From: JAHJUB01 sp041653615 [NCBI: Candidatus Ratteibacteria bacterium]
GTDB taxonomy: Bacteria; Ratteibacteria; UBA8468; MWAK01
Direction: 5' to 3'
Assembly (NCBI GenBank): GCA_041653615.1
Contig: JBAZEZ010000010.1
Span: forward strand, 1 to 62,126
Length of the DNA stretch: 62,126 nucleotides
A program made the translations under genes and the position numbers. This document shows, in pieces, positions 43,532-52,215 of the stretch; position 1 is the stretch's first letter, and each line of letters opens with the position of its first letter. The notes beneath the pieces are model-generated. The model did no database searches and was not told where the DNA came from. It worked only from the letters and a program-made list of their open reading frames with translations.

Positions 43532-45502
43532 ATGACAAAAACAAATATAAATTTTGCCGAAGAGTTAAACGCGGAGCAGTATAAGGTTGTGACCGAAGGT
43601 GACGGCCCCTGCCTGGTGCTGGCCGGGCCCGGTTCCGGCAAGACCAGAACCCTGGTTTATCGTGTGGCCTATCTTTTAAGCCAGGGAGTTAACCCGGCCG
43701 AAATCCTTCTTTTAACTTTTACCAACAAAGCGGCCAAAGAAATGTTGAGCCGCGTGGAACTGCTCTGGGGCCGGTTTCCGACCGGCCTTAATTCGGCCAG
43801 GCCTTTGGCCGGACTGGTCGGCGGCACCTATCACCACTGCGGTAATTTAGCTTTGCGGCGCTACGCCGAAGTGGTTGGGTACACCAAGTCCTTTGGAATT
43901 CTGGACCGCTCCGACAGCAAGGCTTTTATTTCCGAAGCGCTGGCCGAATTGAAGATAACCAGGGACAAGCGTTTTCCGAAAGCCGAGGTAATTTTGGGAA
44001 TCATCAGTTTCGCGACCAATTCCTGCCGGGACATCACGCCGGTAATCTTGAGCCAGTATCCATACCTGGAACAATTTATCTCCGAGATTGAACGGACGGC
44101 AATCGTTTACCGGCGCAGGAAAAAAGAAGCGAATGTCATGGACTATGATGACCTTTTAAGCAACTGGCTTTATCTTTTTTCGGCCAGTCCTTCCGCCCGT
44201 GAATTCTATCAGGAGAAGTTCCGCTATATTCTGGTTGATGAGTACCAGGATACCAACCGTCTTCAGTTTGAAATTATTAAAGTGCTGTCCGCGAAGCACC
44301 AGAATGTCATGGTGGTGGGCGATGACGGCCAGTCCATCTATTCTTTCCGGGCCGCGGAAATAAAGAACGTGCTGGATTTTTCCAAGATTTTTCCGAAGGC
44401 CAATATTTTTCGCCTGGAGACCAACTACCGCAGCGCGCCGGAAATTTTGAAATTGGCAAACGAGTCAATTAAGAATAACCGGAACCAGTTTCCCAAAACC
44501 CTGAAGAGCAGCCGGAAAAGCGGGCCGAAACCGGTGCTGGTCGCGGTAGAAAACGGTTTTGACGAAGCCCGGTTTGTAACTCAGCGCGTTCTGGAGTTAA
44601 TCTCCGAAAAAACACCACTTTCCGAAATAGCGGTTCTCTTCCGGGCCCGGTATCAGGCGACAGAATTGGAAATGGCGCTGACCGGACGAGGCATTCTTTA
44701 CCTGGTGAGGGGCGGCCTGCGTTTTTACGAGCAAGCGCACGTTAAGGATGTTCTGTCTTATCTTAGCCTTGTGGTTAACGGTCGGGACGAAATTGCCTGG
44801 CGCCGCATCCTTCTGCATGTGGAGGGTATCGGACCCGGCTATTTCAAGCGTATCTATGAACAAATCAGGCAGGCGGAGCAGCCGCTGACTGCTTTTTGTG
44901 ATTCCGAGTCACTGAAAGGAGTTCCTTCCCGGAGTCAATCGGGAGTAGCTAATTTAAAGAAGTTGTTCCGAGAGCTGGCGGCTCCGAAAATCATAAATCA
45001 GCCCGATAAAGCCATTAAAACAATTCTGGACAGCGACTACCGCGCGTATTGTTTGGCCACTTATCCGGACGGGGCGGAAAGGATTCTGGAAATTGAGGAA
45101 TTGACAAAGATAGCCGCGCTTTTTGATTCCACGGAGCGGTTTCTCTCCGAAACTATTATGGGTGAGAACTATCAGGACGAGATGTTTAAGGACGGACAGG
45201 AAACCGGGAAGAAGTTTCTTACTCTTTCCACCATTCATCAAGCCAAAGGCCTGGAGTGGAAAGCGGTCTTCATACTCAGTCTGGCCGACGGCCGTTTCCC
45301 GCACGTCAAAGCCACCCAGAACCATGAAGGGTTGGAAGAGGAACGTCGGCTTTTTTACGTAGCGGTAACCCGCGCCAAGAGCATTCTTTATCTGCTTCAG
45401 CCCCTTATTAGTTCCGGCTGGGACGGCAAAAGCGTTATTCAGCAACTCTCGCCTTTTGTCCGGGAACTCCCGGAGAATTGCTACCAGAAGCAGACACCTT
45501 GA
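43532..45502 (+). CDS. UvrD/Rep-family superfamily 1 helicase
   Basis: This 656-residue ATP-dependent 3'-5' DNA helicase has the motifs Q (LNAEQYKVV), I (AGPGSGKTRTL), II (DEYQDTN), III (GDDGQSIYSFR), IV (ETNYRS) and V/VI (LSTIHQAKGLEW, RRLFYVAVTRA). It is of the UvrD/PcrA group, slightly short. I place the start at ATG 43532: an extended -10 (TGGTAAAAT at 43503-43511) would put transcription near 43518, after the upstream ATG at 43502. AAAGAG may act as ribosome site. It probably acts in repair. Confidence 0.88.
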   Translation: MTKTNINFAEELNAEQYKVVTEGDGPCLVLAGPGSGKTRTLVYRVAYLLSQGVNPAEILLLTFTNKAAKEMLSRVELLWGRFPTGLNSARPLAGLVGGTYHHCGNLALRRYAEVVGYTKSFGILDRSDSKAFISEALAELKITRDKRFPKAEVILGIISFATNSCRDITPVILSQYPYLEQFISEIERTAIVYRRRKKEANVMDYDDLLSNWLYLFSASPSAREFYQEKFRYILVDEYQDTNRLQFEIIKVLSAKHQNVMVVGDDGQSIYSFRAAEIKNVLDFSKIFPKANIFRLETNYRSAPEILKLANESIKNNRNQFPKTLKSSRKSGPKPVLVAVENGFDEARFVTQRVLELISEKTPLSEIAVLFRARYQATELEMALTGRGILYLVRGGLRFYEQAHVKDVLSYLSLVVNGRDEIAWRRILLHVEGIGPGYFKRIYEQIRQAEQPLTAFCDSESLKGVPSRSQSGVANLKKLFRELAAPKIINQPDKAIKTILDSDYRAYCLATYPDGAERILEIEELTKIAALFDSTERFLSETIMGENYQDEMFKDGQETGKKFLTLSTIHQAKGLEWKAVFILSLADGRFPHVKATQNHEGLEEERRLFYVAVTRAKSILYLLQPLISSGWDGKSVIQQLSPFVRELPENCYQKQTP

Positions 45503-45530
45503 CGCTACAACGTTATGATGTTATAATGTT
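45499..45530 (+). promoter_or_regulatory. Promoter and operator of the second TA pair
   Basis: TTGACG (45499-45504) and TATAAT (45522-45527) are 17 bases apart. A near-perfect inverted repeat, AACGTTAT (45509-45516) and ATAATGTT (45523-45530), covers the -10 box, a fit to autorepression by the antitoxin or toxin-antitoxin complex. Confidence 0.65.
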
Positions 45531-45546
45531 GGAATAGGGGGAAAAC

Positions 45547-45780
45547 ATGGCTACTCTAACAAAGCGGACAACAATCTATCTTGATTCGGCTATACACAGA
45601 GTTCTTAAGGTGAGGGCGGTTGAAACAGAACGGTCTGTCTCCGGTATCGTAAACGAAGCCGTCCGGCGCGAATTGGCTGAAGACCAGGAAGACCTTGCGG
45701 TATTCGCGCAGAGGGTGAAAGAACCCACGGTGTCTTATGAGGTACTATTGGAGAAGTTAAAGGCCGATGGGAAATTATAG
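45547..45780 (+). CDS. Antitoxin, ribbon-helix-helix type
   Basis: The 77-residue protein begins TKRTTIYLDSAIHRVLKVRAVETERSVSGIVNEAVRREL, the RHH (CopG/Arc-like) DNA-binding pattern. The acidic C-terminal half (DQEDLAVFAQRVKEPTVSYEVLLEKLKADG) is the usual toxin-binding region. A GGGGG ribosome site precedes ATG 45547, and a strong promoter with operator lies just before. It overlaps the toxin by 14 bases. Confidence 0.82.
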   Translation: MATLTKRTTIYLDSAIHRVLKVRAVETERSVSGIVNEAVRRELAEDQEDLAVFAQRVKEPTVSYEVLLEKLKADGKL

Positions 45781-46036
45781 GATTGAAATCAAAATATCGG
45801 CCGTTAAAGAAATCGAGAATTTGCCCGATAGGGACATCAAGGCCGTTTTCGATAAAATCGCATCGCTTGCCGAAAACCCCCGGCCGCACGACTGCCAGAA
45901 ATTATCCGGTCGGGAACAATATCGGATTCGCCGTGGGGACTACCGAATCCTTTACTACATCGAAGATGATGTTTTAATCGTGTATATTGTCAAGGTGGGG
46001 CATCGGAAAGATGTTTATCGGGGAGGCGGACGGTAA
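45767..46036 (+). CDS. RelE-family mRNA interferase toxin
   Basis: This 89-residue protein is of the RelE/ParE group: YRIEIKISAVKEIENLPDRDIKAVFDKIASLAENPRPHDCQKLSGREQYRIRRGDYRILYYIEDD and the C-terminal VKVGHRKDVYR, with basic residues and tyrosine at the places used by RelE for mRNA cleavage in the ribosomal A site. Translation is coupled to the antitoxin. This is the second such locus in the window and has a family pattern distinct from the one at 17658. Confidence 0.87.
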   Translation: MGNYRIEIKISAVKEIENLPDRDIKAVFDKIASLAENPRPHDCQKLSGREQYRIRRGDYRILYYIEDDVLIVYIVKVGHRKDVYRGGGR

Positions 46037-46081
46037 GCAACACAAAGGTAAAAACACAGGGATTGTCCCTAATTTCTTTTG

Positions 46082-46483
46082 TTAGTCTGATGTTTTTGCG
46101 TCACAAACTCGACTCCACCATCCAGACCCTTCATATTTAAAAAGAACAATCTTCTCGCCGAAATTCGTCTGGACAAGCGCTGCAGTGTATAAATCGGGCA
46201 AACTGCCTTGAATATGAACCTGCCGAATCTTCAAAATCCTGTAATTCGTCACATATCCCTTATCAAAACCTGTCATCTCAAAAATTCGCTTAATTACCTG
46301 CTCTGGTAAAGTTGTTTCCGGTAGATCAAGAATCGGAAATGCTCCATTTTCCCAAAGTCCATGAGAAGCCGAGTAATTAGCAGTAAGGCGGTCAATTGGG
46401 TCAGGTATCGTGGCGCATCCAACTAAAAATACTGCAAAGATAAAGAGGTGGATGCACCAAGAAAGCAACAGTTTATTCTTCAT
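46082..46483 (-). CDS. Lipoprotein, hypothetical (133 aa)
   Basis: A lipoprotein signal peptide with lipobox LVGC (cysteine near residue 23) suggests attachment to a membrane. The mature region of about 110 residues has no recognised family; it ends with GEKIVLFKYEGSGWWSRVCDA. It may be partner to the secreted protein encoded 52 bases upstream on the same strand. Confidence 0.6.
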   Translation of the reverse strand: MKNKLLLSWCIHLFIFAVFLVGCATIPDPIDRLTANYSASHGLWENGAFPILDLPETTLPEQVIKRIFEMTGFDKGYVTNYRILKIRQVHIQGSLPDLYTAALVQTNFGEKIVLFKYEGSGWWSRVCDAKTSD

Positions 46484-46535
46484 AGTGGAAACATTTTAGT
46501 TGAGATTATCCAAAAGACTGCTAATTTCTTAACAC

Positions 46536-47015
46536 CTATTTCTCAATAAACAGAGAATCGGTAAATCTGATTTTCTTCTGCAAGTCCTCCAATTTAATTT
46601 TACCGGATTGAAACGCGATAAGGTCTTTGGTTTCTACTTGAGCCGTATAGGTTGCGTAAGGATTATTGTTGGTGTCAGAAACGGAAACTACGACCTTTTC
46701 GTTTTCTTTTAATCCCGGCAACGTGGACAAAAAGAGTGCCAAGCCTTTAACCAGCCGCTCATTATTTTTATTAAATTCAATTTTGGGTTGTCCATTATCC
46801 CGATTAAAATAGGTGGTGTAACTCATTATTGTTCCGAAACCCTCCAAATATAAGATATTTGCCTGAGGGATATTTCCCCGGTTCTGTTGATTTACCACGC
46901 TTTGCAAAAAACTACCAATCATAAAGCCGTTCCCTCTGAGCTGTTCGGCGTCAAAACCGAAAGACGGAACAGCAAAAAGCAACCCTACCATTACTAATAC
47001 CAGTATTCGTTTCAT
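46536..47015 (-). CDS. Secreted hypothetical protein (159 aa)
   Basis: A signal peptide (MKRILVLVMVGLLFAVPSFG) leads a mature protein of about 139 residues with no recognised family. It has a tandem of beta-rich stretches (NILYLEGFGTIMSYTTYFNR, EKVVVSVSDTN) and probably resides in the periplasm. It shares strand with the lipoprotein downstream. Confidence 0.6.
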   Translation of the reverse strand: MKRILVLVMVGLLFAVPSFGFDAEQLRGNGFMIGSFLQSVVNQQNRGNIPQANILYLEGFGTIMSYTTYFNRDNGQPKIEFNKNNERLVKGLALFLSTLPGLKENEKVVVSVSDTNNNPYATYTAQVETKDLIAFQSGKIKLEDLQKKIRFTDSLFIEK

Positions 47016-47121
47016 GCATCCTCCTATTGTTTTTGGAGCGTTTTTCCCTTTATGGGTTTTATCACCCTGTTACTTGGACACCAAAATTGACGAAAAGTTC
47101 CATTGTTCACCATGTTTACCC

Positions 47122-48003
47122 TTACCGGAAGCGCCGGGTGAACCACCCGAACCACTCCGCCGGGTCTTCCCTTACCCACTTTTCAATTACCTGATTACAG
47201 AGGGCGGTATTATCCCGGATATCTTTTTCCTGGTCTTCACTGCGGTTCATGGCCAGGGCCGGTTCCACCCGGATTAAGTGCTTTTTGCCGCGGCTGACGA
47301 TGGAAACCGGCACAACCGCGCAGCCCAGGCGCCGGGCGAAGACCGCGGTGCCGGTAGGCGTGCGTACTGTCTGACTGAAGAATAAGACCGGCATCCCCTG
47401 GCCGGTATATTGGTCTGAAGGCAGGGATAGGATTTTACCGGAAACGAGCCAGCGCAACGATTCCCGGACCGAAAGGCTGATTGGATTTTTAGGTATGTGG
47501 GCAATGCCGGTTTTTTTTCTGACCTTTTCAAAATAACGGGCAAGATACGGGTTTTCCGGGTCGCGTCCGATATTTCTGATCGGGTAACCGCGCAGTTTAA
47601 GATAAGAGAGAATTAAAGGAAAACTTCCCAGGTGTGCCGAAAGAACGATGACGCCTTTTCCTTTTGCCAGCGCCTCATCCAGATAATCCAGGCCCGTTGC
47701 TCTTACGGATTTGTTTATCCAGGCAAAACGGTAGATGCGGCCGCTCTCGTAGGAGCCGATTACGGTTTTGCGGATTGCCTGCCTGAGTAACTCCCGCTCT
47801 TTGGTGTTGTCTATTTCCGGAAAAACGACAGAAATATTACTAAGGACGAGCCGGAGAATCGGTATTCTTTCTGAAATCCATCCGGCAGAGCCCAGTTGAA
47901 TTATCGGCCACGTTAATATTTGATATATCCAGCGGGGCGGAAGCGTGGCCAGCCGGATAAAAAGATAGGCGAGGAAATCAGCCTCTTTTTGCCATCGTTT
48001 CAT
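47122..48003 (-). CDS. LpxL/HtrB-like lipid acyltransferase, copy 1
   Basis: This 293-residue membrane acyltransferase is of the lipid A late-acyltransferase (LpxL/HtrB) family, with an N-terminal hydrophobic region, KGVIVLSAHLGSFPL and SDQYTGQGMPVLFF. The family catalytic HxxxxE reads HLGSFP, lacking the acidic residue. I start it at ATG 48003: the longer frame to 48102 only reads through a palindromic repeat. Its last 209 bases match the neighbouring copy exactly, encoding a shared C-terminus of nearly 70 residues. Confidence 0.78.
   Translation of the reverse strand: MKRWQKEADFLAYLFIRLATLPPRWIYQILTWPIIQLGSAGWISERIPILRLVLSNISVVFPEIDNTKERELLRQAIRKTVIGSYESGRIYRFAWINKSVRATGLDYLDEALAKGKGVIVLSAHLGSFPLILSYLKLRGYPIRNIGRDPENPYLARYFEKVRKKTGIAHIPKNPISLSVRESLRWLVSGKILSLPSDQYTGQGMPVLFFSQTVRTPTGTAVFARRLGCAVVPVSIVSRGKKHLIRVEPALAMNRSEDQEKDIRDNTALCNQVIEKWVREDPAEWFGWFTRRFR
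47140..47348 (-). repeat. 209 bp direct repeat, copy 1
   Basis: By eye this is identical over its whole length to 48113-48321. It covers the C-terminal coding part of one acyltransferase; sequence diverges abruptly on both sides. Confidence 0.8.
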
Positions 48004-48009
48004 AATAAT

Positions 48010-48084
48010 GTCATTCCCGAATGTTTTAATCGGGAATCCATTCATTTTCGGTGTAGATTCCCGCTTACTATCCGCGGGAATGAC
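48010..48084. repeat. MITE-like palindrome GTCATTCCCG...CGGGAATGAC
   Basis: Perfect 10-base inverted ends enclose a 75-base element with an internal CGGGAATCCA/TAGATTCCCG pair. It lies between the two acyltransferase genes and falsely extends the open frame of copy 1. Confidence 0.7.
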
Positions 48085-48085
48085 G

Positions 48086-48958
48086 TTACTTCGCCGGTAC
48101 AAACCTTTTGCCGAACCACCCGAACCACTCCGCCGGGTCTTCCCTTACCCACTTTTCAATTACCTGATTACAGAGGGCGGTATTATCCCGGATATCTTTT
48201 TCCTGGTCTTCACTGCGGTTCATGGCCAGGGCCGGTTCCACCCGGATTAAGTGCTTTTTGCCGCGGCTGACGATGGAAACCGGCACAACCGCGCAGCCCA
48301 GGCGCCGGGCGAAGACCGCGGGCGCAGTCTGGGTGCCGGAGGGGAGATTAAAAAAGGGAACCGTAACTCCCGTTTTCCGGTATTCGTCGGCCAAAATCAA
48401 CAGTATTTTACCGGATTTCAGCCAATCCAGAGATTCACGGACTGAAGCGGCAGCCGGCCTTTTTGGTATTTCGATGATGCCTGATTTCTTCCGGATGTCC
48501 CGGATGTCCCTTGCCATGTAATGGTTTTTAGGGTCGTTAACCACCGCTTTAACCGGATAACGACGGCTCAGACAGGAGATGAGCAGGGCAAAGTTACCCA
48601 GGTGGGCCGAGAGAGCGACGACGCCTTTCCCTTTCGCCAGCGCTTCTTCCAAATTGACAAGTCCTTTTGATTCGGCGCTTTCTTGAACCCAGCAACGGTT
48701 CAGGTTTCCGCTCTGATAGACGAGAGAGCCGCCTTGATAGACTATTTTTTGCGTCAGATTTTTCTTTTCCCGGGCCGGCATCTCCGGAAAGGCAAGCCCT
48801 AGGTTGCGCCGGACGCATTTTTTTACAAAGGTGTCGTTGGCGACCAGTAAATAGACCGAAACGGACAGAATTACCCGGAATAACCGGCGAGGAAGCCAGA
48901 TTAGAATACGGAGCAGCAGGTAAGCAAAAAAGTCGGCTTGTTTTTCCCCTCTTCTCAT
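48086..48958 (-). CDS. LpxL/HtrB-like lipid acyltransferase, copy 2
   Basis: This 290-residue paralog of the downstream gene has a similar N-terminal hydrophobic region (LLLRILIWLPRRLFRVILSVSVYLLV), KGVVALSAHLGNFALL and ADEYRKTGVTVPFF. As in copy 1, the acidic partner of the HxxxxE dyad is missing (HLGNFA). The C-terminal segment of nearly 70 residues is identical to copy 1, whereas the rest is clearly divergent, a sign of gene conversion. They may add acyl chains to different glycolipid precursors. Confidence 0.78.
   Translation of the reverse strand: MRRGEKQADFFAYLLLRILIWLPRRLFRVILSVSVYLLVANDTFVKKCVRRNLGLAFPEMPAREKKNLTQKIVYQGGSLVYQSGNLNRCWVQESAESKGLVNLEEALAKGKGVVALSAHLGNFALLISCLSRRYPVKAVVNDPKNHYMARDIRDIRKKSGIIEIPKRPAAASVRESLDWLKSGKILLILADEYRKTGVTVPFFNLPSGTQTAPAVFARRLGCAVVPVSIVSRGKKHLIRVEPALAMNRSEDQEKDIRDNTALCNQVIEKWVREDPAEWFGWFGKRFVPAK
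48113..48321 (-). repeat. 209 bp direct repeat, copy 2
   Basis: Identical to 47140-47348. It encodes the C-terminal segment of the second acyltransferase. Confidence 0.8.
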
Positions 48959-49014
48959 AGGAATTTATATAATACCATAATTCCGTGGGTGGTTATTGGA
49001 CGGATGGAGAGATT

Positions 49015-49935
49015 TTAAAGACTTGACAAGGAGAAAGGGTGGTGCTGTTGTACAAAATCCGAGATTTCTTTCAGGGTGGGGATGCCGGTGCGGCCGCCGA
49101 CTTTTGTACACTGAAGGCCGGCTGCAATACTGGCGATTCGGGCGGTCTTTTTCAAGGGCCATTTTCTGAATACTCCGTAAGCAAAGGCGCCCCGGAAAAC
49201 ATCGCCGGCTCCGGTAGTGTCCACCGATTTTACTTGTAGGGCCGGCTGGAAGAATTCCTCTTCGCGGGTTTTGACCAGGCAGCCTCGTTCGCCAAAGGTC
49301 AACACCGCCGTTTCCGGGCCGAGTTTCAGTATTTCGGCCGCCGCTTTCGCGGGTGTACTTGAAAGGTGGGCGCTCAGCGTTTCCGAGCCGAGCACAACAC
49401 TGGTTTTTTTAACAAGCGTTTCCAGTTCCGGGTTGAGGAGGTCAAGATCGAGGGTAACCGGGATGCCGGCCTTTTTTGCCCATCCGGCCGCCGCGGCCGC
49501 CGCTTTCACGTTACGGTGGTCAAGATGAAGCAGGGAACAGGAGGTGATGAAAGACTTATCCATCTCTTTCGCTTCAATTAAAGCGGTGCCCCGGTGCCAG
49601 AAGATGGTTCTCTTGCCGCTCTTTTCGTCTATGGCGATGAAAGAGAAAAGAGAGGATTTACCTTTTTCAACAATGAGGCGGCTGAGGTCAACGCCTTCTT
49701 TCTTTAAACCGTCTCGGATAAAAAGACCTATCTGGTCGTCGCCGACTTTGCCGACAAAAGAGACTTTGGCACCCAGCCGGCTGATGGTGACTGCCGCGGT
49801 AGCCGCTTCGCCGCCGCCCTGCTGGGTAAGTGATTTTGCCATTATCCGTTCGTCCAGTTTCGGGTAATGGGAAAAGACAGCCAGGAAGTCCGCGGCCGCA
49901 TTACCCAGACAGATAATGTCAAAACGACAGGCCAT
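49015..49935 (-). CDS. PfkB-family carbohydrate kinase
   Basis: This 306-residue sugar kinase of the ribokinase/PfkB family has the N-terminal signature GGGEAATAAVTISRLGAKVSFVGKVGDD and the C-terminal signature DTTGAGDVFRGAFAYG, in which the aspartate is the catalytic base. The substrate may be a ketose, 2-keto-3-deoxy-sugar acid or nucleoside; it cannot be read. The ATG at 49935 overlaps the end of the uronate-isomerase-like gene by 17 bases. It is the last gene of the RuBisCO-like operon, likely to phosphorylate a pathway intermediate. Confidence 0.88.
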   Translation of the reverse strand: MACRFDIICLGNAAADFLAVFSHYPKLDERIMAKSLTQQGGGEAATAAVTISRLGAKVSFVGKVGDDQIGLFIRDGLKKEGVDLSRLIVEKGKSSLFSFIAIDEKSGKRTIFWHRGTALIEAKEMDKSFITSCSLLHLDHRNVKAAAAAAGWAKKAGIPVTLDLDLLNPELETLVKKTSVVLGSETLSAHLSSTPAKAAAEILKLGPETAVLTFGERGCLVKTREEEFFQPALQVKSVDTTGAGDVFRGAFAYGVFRKWPLKKTARIASIAAGLQCTKVGGRTGIPTLKEISDFVQQHHPFSLSSL

Positions 49936-51220
49936 ATAATTCCCTCGGGTTTTCGTAAAACATCTTTTTGATGATGTCTTGAGCAAGCTCTTCGGTGTAG
50001 TAACCGCGTAGAACTTTGTCTGCCAGGATGCGGGCGGTCTCCTTCCTTACCAAAGATAATTTTCCGTAGACCCATTCGGCCATGTAGGCGTCAGAGAAGA
50101 ACCCGAGAATTTTGTTGTAGGAGATGACGTCAAGTTTTTCCGCAAGCGCCTGACCGACGTATTCCGGATACATTCCGTGCCACCAGTAACCGGCCAGGCA
50201 GAGGTTGGGCAGCACTTTGGAGAGGATGGTCAGTTCCTGCGCCAAGGCGCGGGAACAATTCGCGACGAAGAACTGGACCCTTTTGTACCGGAAGGCAATT
50301 TCAGCCAGCCGCTGGGCGTCGTCGGTCGTATGACAGGTGAAAGACTTGTTGTTGAAATGCATCGCCCGGGCGCCTACGGATAAAACTACCTTAATGTTTC
50401 GTTCCTGGTATATCTTCATCGCTTCGTGGAAGATGAAGGATTGTAATTTGAACCGGTTCTGAAGGTTGGCGCTGCGGTTGTTTCCCCACCAGACCTCCAT
50501 TGAAATCTCGTTGGAGCGGGTTTTCATCAAGAACGAGTCTATTTCACTTTCGTGGATTTCCGGAAAAGAGAAACCGGCTTCCAGACCGGTAGTCACTGAC
50601 TTGACGCAGACCGGCACTTTTTTATTGATGTACTTCCTGACGATTTCCCGCAACTCCGCGGCCGAGCCGATGTACTTTTCTCCGGCAAATTCCGTTATCT
50701 GGTCAAAGGTGTCGGCGCGGAAGGAAAGGGCCCCGCGTTCCAGGGTAAAAGAGGAGAAAGCTGGGTCCAAAACCGGGTTTTTCACCGTTTCCGCGTAATC
50801 AACCACGATGTGCTTTATGTTGCAGTTCTCCTTCAGAATTTTGTTCGCCCAGTCCTTATCCCGGCTGGAATTTTCAACGGCTTCAAACGATTTTTCCCAG
50901 TTTTTCCCCAAGGGGTCCTCAATCCCGTAAAGGTCTTCCAGAATTGCTTTCAGGCATTGAAAGGTACCGGTATTCCGGCAGTATTTAAAATACGGAACCA
51001 TCTTTTCCAAGCGCCGGTAGTCGGTCAGGGAATTCTTGGTGACCGGCTCTTCCGGCATGCCGGCGCAGTCCAGGTCCGCGGTGACAAAATGGTAGGCGGC
51101 CATTTCGTAAAGACTCCCGGCCTGGGGTGAACCGGGCTTTACGTGGGTGTGGATGTCAATGACCGGCGTGTTTTCAATTTCAGTCAATAAACGGCTGTAG
51201 AGTTTTTGGGAATTTTTCAT
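49919..51220 (-). CDS. Uronate-isomerase-like amidohydrolase-fold protein
   Basis: This 433-residue TIM-barrel protein of the amidohydrolase superfamily has the metal-binding DIHTHVKPGSP near residue 21. The C-terminal GFFSDAYMAEWVYGKLSLVRKETARILADKV resembles UxaC (glucuronate isomerase) tails, with conserved aspartate near residue 375. UxaC isomerises uronates to ketoses; the protein is diverged and may act on another acid sugar. It is followed by a kinase and preceded by the E1 subunits, which supports a sugar-acid pathway. Confidence 0.72.
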   Translation of the reverse strand: MKNSQKLYSRLLTEIENTPVIDIHTHVKPGSPQAGSLYEMAAYHFVTADLDCAGMPEEPVTKNSLTDYRRLEKMVPYFKYCRNTGTFQCLKAILEDLYGIEDPLGKNWEKSFEAVENSSRDKDWANKILKENCNIKHIVVDYAETVKNPVLDPAFSSFTLERGALSFRADTFDQITEFAGEKYIGSAAELREIVRKYINKKVPVCVKSVTTGLEAGFSFPEIHESEIDSFLMKTRSNEISMEVWWGNNRSANLQNRFKLQSFIFHEAMKIYQERNIKVVLSVGARAMHFNNKSFTCHTTDDAQRLAEIAFRYKRVQFFVANCSRALAQELTILSKVLPNLCLAGYWWHGMYPEYVGQALAEKLDVISYNKILGFFSDAYMAEWVYGKLSLVRKETARILADKVLRGYYTEELAQDIIKKMFYENPRELYGLSF

Positions 51221-51237
51221 CTCGTTTCTCCATGTTT

Positions 51238-52215
51238 TTACGACAACAATTTCCTGACCCCCTCGACGATTTTCTTCGTATCCGGCAGGATGGAATTTTC
51301 CAGGATTTTACTGAACGGCACCGGACAGTTGGAAAAAGCCAGCCGCGCCGGCGGCGCGTCAAAATAGTCAAAAATTTTGGTGGTTGCGCGGGCGATAACC
51401 TCAGCGCCGATTCCGTTGTTTTCGTAACCCTCTTCCACGGTGAAGAGACGCTTGGTTTTTTTGATAGAATTGAATATGGTTTCTTCGTCTAAAGGCGAAA
51501 CGGTCATCAGGTCTACGACCTCGCATTCAACGCCGTCTTCTTTAGACAAGATCTCGGCGGCAGAGAGGGTGTTGAGGACCTGCCGGGAGTGGCAGGTAAT
51601 GGTAACGTCCTTGCCGGTCCTTTTTATGTCCGCTTTGCCGATGGGAATCAGTTCCTCTTTTTCCGGGACCTCGCCCTTTTCGTTGTAGAGAACCTTGTGT
51701 TCAATGAAAACAACCGGATTGGGCTCTCGGATGGCGCTCTTCAGTAGACCTCGGGCATCCCTTGGGGTCGCCGGCATAACCACTTTCAAGCCCGGGATGT
51801 GGCAGAACCAGGCCTCCAGACTCTGGGAATGCTGGGCGGCATATCCTTTTCCGGCGCCGCCCTGAGTCCGGATGACTAAAGGCACTTCCACCTGGCCGGC
51901 AAGCATATAACGCACCTTGGCTATCTGGTTGACAATCTGGTCCATGCAGACGCCGGTAAAGTCAATAAACATTATTTCGGCCACCGGTCGTAAACCCGTC
52001 AGGGCTGCGCCCAGGGCTGCGCCGATAATTGCGGATTCGGAGATGGGCGTGTCAATCAGTCGGCCCGGACCAAACTTTTCATAGAGGCCTTTGGTGACTG
52101 CCATAGCACCGCCGAAGGCGCCGACGTCTTCGCCGATAATGAATACTTTTTCATCCTGTGCCATCTCTTCCCGGAGCGCCAGCCGAATTGCGTCCCGGTA
52201 GGTCATGATGCTCAT
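51238..52215 (-). CDS. 2-oxoacid dehydrogenase E1, beta subunit
   Basis: This 325-residue beta chain of a heterotetrameric pyruvate/acetoin/branched-chain-type E1 has the family segments TYRDAIRLALREEM, GEDVGAFGGAM, DTPISESAIIGAALGAA and CHSRQVLNTLSAAEIL. The glutamate that contacts ThDP lies in ISESAI. It overlaps the alpha-subunit stop by four bases. No E2 or E3 gene lies in the window, so it could work with a remote E2 or as a decarboxylase or transferase of its own. Confidence 0.88.
   Translation of the reverse strand: MSIMTYRDAIRLALREEMAQDEKVFIIGEDVGAFGGAMAVTKGLYEKFGPGRLIDTPISESAIIGAALGAALTGLRPVAEIMFIDFTGVCMDQIVNQIAKVRYMLAGQVEVPLVIRTQGGAGKGYAAQHSQSLEAWFCHIPGLKVVMPATPRDARGLLKSAIREPNPVVFIEHKVLYNEKGEVPEKEELIPIGKADIKRTGKDVTITCHSRQVLNTLSAAEILSKEDGVECEVVDLMTVSPLDEETIFNSIKKTKRLFTVEEGYENNGIGAEVIARATTKIFDYFDAPPARLAFSNCPVPFSKILENSILPDTKKIVEGVRKLLS

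Noticed and set aside
48004-48102. N-terminal extension of the first acyltransferase
   Set aside because: The extra 33 residues are encoded by a palindromic repeat; homologous length and the paralog both support ATG 48003.
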